NCBI GenBank assembly: GCA_947568835.1
Contig: OX387606.1
Span: 22,855,225-22,919,224, forward strand
Source of the DNA: Protonemura montana
Taxonomy: Eukaryota; Arthropoda; Insecta; Plecoptera; Nemouridae
DNA: 64,000 bases
Direction of reading: 5' to 3'
Positions 57,301-64,000 of this stretch are shown here, one piece after another. The notes beneath the pieces are model-generated. The model made no database searches. It was not told where the DNA came from and saw nothing but the letters and a program-made list of their open reading frames with translations. How positions within the stretch are numbered: the first letter of the stretch is position 1; every line of letters begins with the position of its first letter. Both the position numbers and the translations under genes were made by a program.

Positions 57301-59616
57301 GTTGGTCGAGTCGATGCCAAACCAATGGATCGGTGACTTTGAGCTGTGCCATGAGCCGCGACATCATGCCGTTGATGCCACAATCTGCCTCGTCTAGTGT
57401 TTTTATGAAGAAGTCCCTGATTTCTGCCATCAGATTTGTGAAGCAGAAGAAGCAGTCTGCCTCGGCGTGCTCTGGGAGATACAGAAAGTAGGATTTTAAA
57501 GGTAAGCTTTTAGGGTGACACTTAGATACCAAAGAAGCAAAAAATAAGTTAAATAAGTGAGCAATAAAATCGAGCTTGGATGTAGCATGTGGTTGGTTGA
57601 ACAAACTTCGCATCTTAAAAGCTGACAATTGATACAAATATTTCAGGAGTTTCATTCGGTTGAATTCAAATTAGCGCTGTACTTTAGGAAGTCAGTGAAA
57701 TTAAATAAATGCTCGTAATTTCTTTCGATATATTGTTTGTATCTGATGTTGTTTGTCATTATGGTAACATAACTCGATGATGACAGAGATTTGTGGTGCT
57801 ACAATACTTTCATTCAAAGTGAATACCAACAAGTGGTCTTAAATATAAGTAAATTAGGTATGAACTGCTTTCTGGTCTGAACTGGGGAAGAGAAGAGAAA
57901 ATCTTAACTCACTGAAGTTAAAAAGGCCAGTCGCATATATGTAAAAGGAATGCAATGAATAGGACAGAAGCCGAAACGTTACAACTCTACATCTTTTGCA
58001 ACCGGCTGTTTAGACTTTTGTTAGTCTTGTTTTCTTCTGAACCCTTTTCCAATTAAAAATGAGGTAGGTTTAGTTTAGGGTCTCGCTTACCCCTCCATTG
58101 GTTGTTGGGGTCACAGGCAAAGGAGTGATAGATAGGTCCAATGATCTCGTTCATGCCTTGCACGTAGCCCTGGCCTGGATTGAGCTTGGCATAGAGGAAC
58201 AAGATCCTCTCCACGACCTCCCAGTGAGCCTCCATACCCTCCGTCATCGGTGCGTAGTCTTCCACTGCCTTTTTCACTGAGAGCGCTATCTGTAAGGACA
58301 CCACTGTCATCTCAAAAACACTGCTAGGAGTCGGCCAGTGACATTTCATGTTAGCTATATTCATTACAGTGGGATTTGTGTCAAATTTTTTTTATTTAAA
58401 TATAGGATATAATAATGATATTGTTTTATTTCTATAAAGAGCATAGCACATTCTTATTAGGGGTATTAGAGAGTAGCTAACTTAAATTATGAAGTTGCAT
58501 AAATACTTATAACAATTTTAGAGTTATAATAATATGTTACTACAATTAAATAAAATAATTCTTTACTTTGGAGAGCTTTTAATCACCTAGAACGCCTTAT
58601 TTGTAAAAAACTAGAATTGTTAAGTTGTAAGAAATACAAACCTGCTGCTAGAATCCCAATTGTAGCAAAATGATTTAAAATTTCATTAGTAATAAATTAA
58701 TAGGTACACTTATTTTAAGCCAGCAAAGTATGGGATGCAGACAGAGCTGAATAATTAACTGTAATTGCAATGAGGTAGTCCGCAAATTCTACCTTGGTGA
58801 TTCCAAGTCCTTTTCGCTCGACATTTGCTGACTTGAGTACTGTGTGCTGAACTCTTCTGTGGAGCCTTTTGATTTCGCTGCAACGAACAACTTGCTGGCA
58901 CGGGAACTCTGTTGCTTGCTGGAAGAACGATATGTCAGGACACAGACGCCGAACATCTTTGTCTATTTGCAGCAACACTTCGTTATCCTTGAAAAATGTC
59001 TGCCACTGACTGTCAGCGTTGCAGTTCAACGGATGATCCACCATGGTCACATCAGCTCTCTTGCAATCATTTTCTGCCATCCCTGGCATCACTATCATTT
59101 CCTCTGGAAGATAAATTAATTTCACGTTAAAGTCTGGTTAGCTTTGGTTATCATTTGCGAGGAGACAAGTAATACCTACACACCAATGAATTGTCTATAA
59201 AGGTCTCGTTTTCGAGACAAAGTTTCACTCCATGATTTTTGCAACGGTGGAAGGTAGTTAAGCAGAAGTTTCCAGCACAGAGCTCTGTTTCCTTGCTCAT
59301 CTGGTATGCCTAGAAATGACGGGCTCGTTAAGGTTTTATAATGGACTGGGAATAAAGGTACGGTATTTTGGCTGGGATGTTTACAATAATTGATTGACAG
59401 AACTTCATTAACCTCATTTGGTTGACAACTGACACTCACCATGAAAGCACTGCTTACGCAGAAGTTCGATGTTAATTTCTTCAGAAATAAGTGCCTCGCT
59501 GAACTCTTTTAGCCTGTAAACAAATAAATTCACAGCTTATCTTGACTATCGAAGCTAAATTTATTACAAATTGTAATATTATGCAAAGCACCTCACCTGG
59601 CCCTGTAGGCTGCCAT
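54384..59616 (-). CDS. TBC1D13: TBC1 domain family member 13, Rab GAP (complete, 9 exons)
   Basis: GTPase-activating protein; the mammalian protein acts on Rab35 and affects GLUT4 traffic. Coding exons: 59616-59597, 59513-59440, 59309-59184, 59103-58793, 58289-58091, 57471-57270, 55021-54899, 54668-54611, 54449-54384, closing in phase to 392 aa (human about 400). The TBC domain shows WKLLLNYLP, FKDNEVLLQIDKDVRRLCPD with the catalytic IxxDxxR arginine finger (I120, D123, R126), HWEVVERILFLYAKLNPGQGYVQGMNEIIGP with the YxQ glutamine finger (Y219-Q221), EADCFFCFTNLMAEIRD and FRWLTLLLSQEFSLPDVLRIWDSLFAD. The first exon has six codons plus two nt (MAAYRA). Exon 8 starts AIVREQLLSGDF. Intron 6 contains an hAT remnant. 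Confidence 0.94.
55541..56919. mobile_element. hAT-superfamily transposon remnant
   Basis: 1379-bp element with imperfect terminal inverted repeats (tagagccacgattatatggtg at the left; its complement caccataaaatcttggctcta at the right) and an exact 8-bp target duplication TGTATTGT at 55533-55540 and 56920-56927. Eight-base duplications mark hAT elements. Inside, a plus-strand segment near 56385-56450 reads IWAPVNSVDAERFF, resembling the C-terminal dimerisation block of hAT transposases. No full transposase remains. It lies in TBC1D13 intron 6. Confidence 0.7.
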
Positions 59617-61230
59617 CTTTAAACGCCCCTCAACGTAACTTCGCATGCGCAACAAGTGGCAAATGAATGCCTTATGATTGGCTAACACCATGGAAGGATT
59701 CACGCGCTAAATGCTTGATTTGAAATAACAAAGCGGTCACATAATTTGGTAATCAACTTTTTGCTCCCAAACTCGAAGGAAACGCACACTAAGACTAAAT
59801 TAATTTGACTTCGGTGCTTTCCAATATCTGCTACCAGTTTATCTCGAATACACACGAGATAACCCACGCTGACAACGAAAACAGAAAGCGCACGATACAT
59901 TATCACGGCAATCTTGTGGAATTTTCCTTCGAAGTGAGCAACACGTTGACCGTTCGATCGATAAGACAACGGCGCAGCGATCGTGCTTTGAAAGACAACC
60001 CGGCTGTGTTTACATGACAGGCACGGCCAGTCGACAGCACGGGGCCAGAGGTCAGATGCTTATCGGCGCAAACTCGGGCCGCGGTCGGTTGACATTGTCC
60101 ACGGTCTGGCCTAACCACCGACCGATCGGTCAATTGACGAAACCCACATTCCCGATAGTCCGTCCGTCATTCATCCTGGAGTGACATGACCATACCAGTC
60201 TGGGTCCCCCTGAGTGACATGGCGACGACTTTCAGAAGAAACTAGAGTAGCTTTCTTGTAATTAATTAATCATTTGGTTTTATAATAACTACATCTCGCT
60301 GCTCGTTCTGTCGCTGTCTCTCTCTATCTCCGACCGATGGCCTCGACAATTTGGCGCCGACGTCTGATCTGATTGGTCTGCAGCTTTTTATGCCTGCATG
60401 GTTAATAATTAATAATTAAATGGTGGGCCTGAATAAACAAAAAAAACGGGCGCCAGGCTGCAGAGATGTTGATTGATCTAGAATACGGTGGCGCCAGTAA
60501 AAACCCTCCCTAATGAATGCAATCAATCCGTGACAGGTCGTCAAGCGGACGGACTGCCCGAGGGTGGCTGTCGCCTCTTGCTCGGCGACGTTTGCCGTGT
60601 CCCGCCGCGTCGATATAAGGGCACGAATTCGCAGCGCTCCGCGTTATTACACGACGGGAAGCGACCAACGAGGGACCTCGCCGCCAGTCTTCTCTGCTCG
60701 AATAAATGTTTGAACTGTGTCGATACGTCGCGGTCGTTATCGTTATGCCAAGCGGCGCTGTGACAGTGTCCGAATCACAGCCGATGTCTGTGGGAAGTCG
60801 CACTGGTAGCAGTCGTGTGCGTTGAATTTTGCGGTGGCGAGTGCAGTTATCATTTTTTTTTTGTCGACGCATGGCCGATTGTTCGCCGCGGCCTGTGATT
60901 GACGGAGGCGTCGACGGCACCTGCTGACCCCTACCACCCTCCGACGGCGCCCCTGGTGTCGACCACCGATCGACTTCGACAGCGCTCGATCCCGAGAGAC
61001 CAGAGCAGTCGTCCAGCGGGAAGATCACGCGAAATACCCGGCGACTTCGCGGATAAAAAGTCGACAAAGTCAACAACTCGTCCAAAGTTCACGCGCAGTA
61101 AATCACTTATTTCACCCGAGCGTGCAAGCGTGGTACGCATCTCGTCGGATTTGTGGGAGAGCAAAAGAGGGGGCCTCTAAGTAGGCTAGTTCGACAGCTT
61201 CGAAGTGATCGAGTGGGCGGTATCAGCATC
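59617..61230. promoter_or_regulatory. Divergent promoter region, TBC1D13 and LRR gene
   Basis: 1.6 kb between two divergent start codons. 59620-60000 is mixed. 60300-61200 is GC-rich with many CpG, as in a promoter or 5' UTR. gatataagggc at about 60612 is a TATA-like box for the plus-strand gene. Long open frames on both strands here look like by-products of GC content, since none has recognisable domains. Confidence 0.4.
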
Positions 61231-61556
61231 ATGTCATTCGCAAGTCTTTTCGCGATGTCCACGTTTTTGTTGACGCTCCTCGGCCTCTCGGTGGGCTCCT
61301 CGTTCAACTGCGCCGTGCGAAAGGACATCTCGCCGTGCACATGTCGGACAGAGCCGAGCAGAGGCACAATCCTGGTCGTCTGCGAGAAAATGACCTCTTT
61401 CGACCAGGTGTTGCAAGCCCTTGGCGACCGCTTTCCTCAGGAACAGGACATCTCGCTCAAGATTTCCTACTCGGAGCTCGAAGACTTGACCAATCACAGT
61501 TTCAACGAGCTTGGGCTGACGGTGACCAACCTGAAGCTAAACCACGACAACCTCAG
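61231..61556 (+). CDS. Leucine-rich-repeat protein, first coding exon (partial)
   Basis: 108 codons from ATG at 61231 to a donor (CAG/GTTAGT) in phase 2; the rest lies beyond the window or in distant exons. Residues 1-28 form a hydrophobic signal peptide (FLLTLLGLSVGSS). A Cys cluster follows (C-x9-C-x-C-x14-C), the form of an LRR N-terminal cap. DISLKISYSELEDLTNHSFNELGLTVTNLKLNHDNLR then looks like the first LRR turns. It is therefore a secreted or membrane LRR protein, of the kind used in cell adhesion or receptor roles. I cannot assign the subfamily. Confidence 0.7.
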
Positions 61557-64000
61557 GTTAGTATTACCGGGTCAAAGGGGTAGCCATTGCCCACCGATTC
61601 AGAGGGGCAGACGCTGTCCATCAGAGGAGGTGGCTCGATCCAGAATACATTTCTGCAACCGAGCCACAGAGTCGCGGCAATTTGGGTTCTGGTATATCGG
61701 CGAAGGGTCGCGGCAGGCGATAGAGACGACGGCAAAGTATAAACACAGAGAGCCTGGTGACCTAGCCGGCCCGAAGCCTTGACAACCAAGCTGACCTATT
61801 AGATTAGAGTTTCCAACAGAACATCGTGCTGATTAATTCCGAGAAATAGTTGATTTGCTACAACTTTCATGTTTCACTTCGCAGATATTGCGTTCCCATC
61901 TAAGCGAATTCGGAAAATTCCGGAGAGCTATCTGCACTCGGAAAAGCCTGCAATCGCGCGAACTGTCATGCGTTTTAATTGTTCCGTCGACGCCGTCCAT
62001 AAGACAGTAACAGATCGCGCTGCCTGGGCAACACATGTCAAACAGGAAATGGCGAGCGATTGGGAGAGGAAACTCGCATTATCTCCAATTAAACTGCTTT
62101 CTGCACAATTGCGCGGCAGTAGCGAGCGCACGCGCCGCCTAAACGGGCCCCACTCGGCGCCTGCCAAGGGTGCAGCCTCGAAACCACCTGTCAAAACGAT
62201 TCCCCTTTCGGCGCCTAATTAAGGAAAACCAGGCGACCGAGACCGAGACTCTAATGCGTAACCACGTAATTAACGTGGACACAATATTTTAAGACTTAGC
62301 AAGGCTGGACGAAAAAGCCAGCCGATACACCAATAAGTTTCGAGATGTTTTCCGATGAAAGCAAAAACAAACATGTCATGCGAGGCCCAAGTCCAAATAA
62401 TTGTTATTATAATATTTCTATTTATACGAACAGACCACCAGGAAATCGCCTTTTATTGGAGCACAAAGCCGACCAGGGCTAGGATAACCCTGCATTGCTT
62501 ACAAAGAGCCGATGAGGGCTGTCACCTTGTTCCTGGGCTGGAAAGGGTCCTCCAGGGCTGTAAGAATGTCACTTATCAACCTGAACCTCTCGATGTCTTT
62601 TGTACTGTGTACAAAGCTTCGCTGCTTCGATGGGAGCGCTTCCTGTGCCCAGATTTTGCAGCTGTTTACAGATTGACTGACCGCGTATTCCCCCAACGGA
62701 GAAAAAAAATCGACTAATCAAAAAAACTTCGTGATAATTAGTAAGCGATGCTAATTCTCCAACGATACATTAATTAAATCCTTATCGACATTCTGAGTCA
62801 CGAGAACTTTAAGTTATTGACTAAAGTGCTTCAAAGCATCGCTCGGTTCTTGAGAGATAACCGAAGCAAACATCAAGAGTTGGTGGAAGAAGTCTGCAAG
62901 TTTGGCTGTCCTCGCGCGAGCTCTCTTTCTCACGCCGGCTGTCGTTTAAAGGTGATCTCGGGGTTCGATTGGCAATCAGTGAATCGCCTGGCGGGCAGCC
63001 AATACTTGGGCTGTCTCCCCTGAGGACCCCTTATAGACCCCCCCCCCCCATCGACCCATTGTCTTCCTTGGTGCAGCCGCACTGGTGGCATCTTTCCACA
63101 GCAATCAGTCACTAGACTATATCACAGCGTTGCAGGTGACAAGTGGTATCAATCAACATCGGTCGTGATTGAACGCGTTTGACAGTATCAACAAATCAAT
63201 GGGAATCATATTTAAATTATGAAATTCAGTGTAAATATTCATCGATGTCTTATGAAAGGTGTCCCATTTGGGGCTCATGTCACATTTGAATCTAGTTCAA
63301 ATGTAAACGAAACCACCGAAGCCTGCAATAATCAGCATCGAATTGACTTTCACGCGCAATGGTTTGCGGCAATGAAATGTGCGTACAATCTACGCACGAT
63401 CTAACTACGGGGGGGGGGGGGGGGGGGGGGGAAGGACTTTAGATTCCTGAGAAGAGCAGGTCACCCAGGCAGCCGTGTTTTTCGCGGCAAGGACACCGGT
63501 GACCAAAAGTGGTCACTTGACTATCTATGATCAAGTCCATTCCCTAAACGACCACGAAGGAAGGAACGAAGGATGGAGTTATCCTATCACTGAGCCGGGT
63601 TTGAGGTCCTAATATCGAATTCTTCTGAGTTCTGATTGTTCCTGAACGTACTTCCAATTTCGAACTAAGCAAAATGAAATAGATTCTCTTTTTTAGTTCT
63701 ACTCAACGGTTTCTCAAGCCCAAGACACAAACTTTGACACAAGTGTTCGGCTAAGATACCTTCGTGATTGTCCATGTAAAGACCAGTTCATTCGGTACGA
63801 AGGGCATCACTTTCAAATTGCGTCCTAGTAGGTTCTCACCTTTCATTCATAAACTCATTAGCTCTCAAAATGTATTGTTTGCTCTAGTAAAAAGTACAAA
63901 ATTTCCCGGGAAAAACTTTAGCTTTGTATGAGATCATGTATGAGCTGCTTACTACAGCGTTGTCGACATTGAACTACCGCAGGAAATCCTCAGGGAATGA
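61557..64000. other. Intron or downstream sequence of the LRR gene
   Basis: No further LRR exon was recognised. The sequence holds a C-run at 63042-63050, a poly(G) tract at 63410-63431 and otherwise unremarkable sequence with short open frames. It is probably the first long intron. Confidence 0.4.

Noticed and set aside
60510-61085. 191-aa open frame on the minus strand
   Set aside because: It lies in a GC-rich promoter or 5' UTR zone, shows no recognisable domain, and overlaps other open frames on the opposite strand.

Overview
The window is animal nuclear DNA, most likely from a non-drosophilid arthropod. The reasons are GC-rich exons split by GT-AG introns in AT-rich, repeat-loaded surroundings, a putative gustatory-receptor last exon with the TY-x5-Q signature, a cycle/BMAL gene with a vertebrate-type C-terminus, and non-LTR, hAT, MITE and 5S-derived elements. 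I cannot name the species. No prokaryotic features were seen. All gene models were spliced by hand; the reading phases close across every junction given.

Layout. 237-377 (+): last exon of a gene cut by the window start, probably a gustatory receptor. 1483-18337 (-): complete PRMT5 in 12 exons (634 aa); its introns carry minisatellites, MITE-like repeats, a foldback element with tRNA-like arms, and a full-length non-LTR retrotransposon (8.24-12.95 kb) with both ORFs open. 20916-22612 (-): METTL26-type methyltransferase. 23439-25285 (-): DNAJC21. 25.3-29.6 kb: a 70-bp tandem array, then a GC-rich promoter-like zone. 29604-45896 (+): cycle/BMAL1 in 10 exons (628 aa), with three large minisatellite arrays and decayed retrotransposons in its introns. 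47077-50842 (-): UTP18. 51145-51968 (+): nucleoside diphosphate kinase, head to head with UTP18. 52217-52474 (-): a small unidentified ORF belonging to a dispersed repeat family. 54384-59616 (-): TBC1D13 in 9 exons, with an hAT remnant in one intron. 61231-61556 (+): first coding exon of a secreted or membrane leucine-rich-repeat protein that runs off the window.

Functionally this is ordinary housekeeping (arginine methylation, ribosome biogenesis by DNAJC21 and UTP18, nucleotide metabolism, Rab GAP) around one circadian regulator, cycle. PRMT5 has been linked to clock output in flies and plants, so its proximity to cycle is noted, but it may be chance.

The points most worth checking are: opposing 41-bp minisatellite arrays that flank a frame-neutral exon of cycle; a dispersed unit that joins that minisatellite to a small ORF family; foldback elements whose arms are tRNA-like; 5S-rRNA-derived repeats, one of them split by the intact retrotransposon; and an in-frame upstream start that would give the NDP kinase an NME3-like hydrophobic leader.
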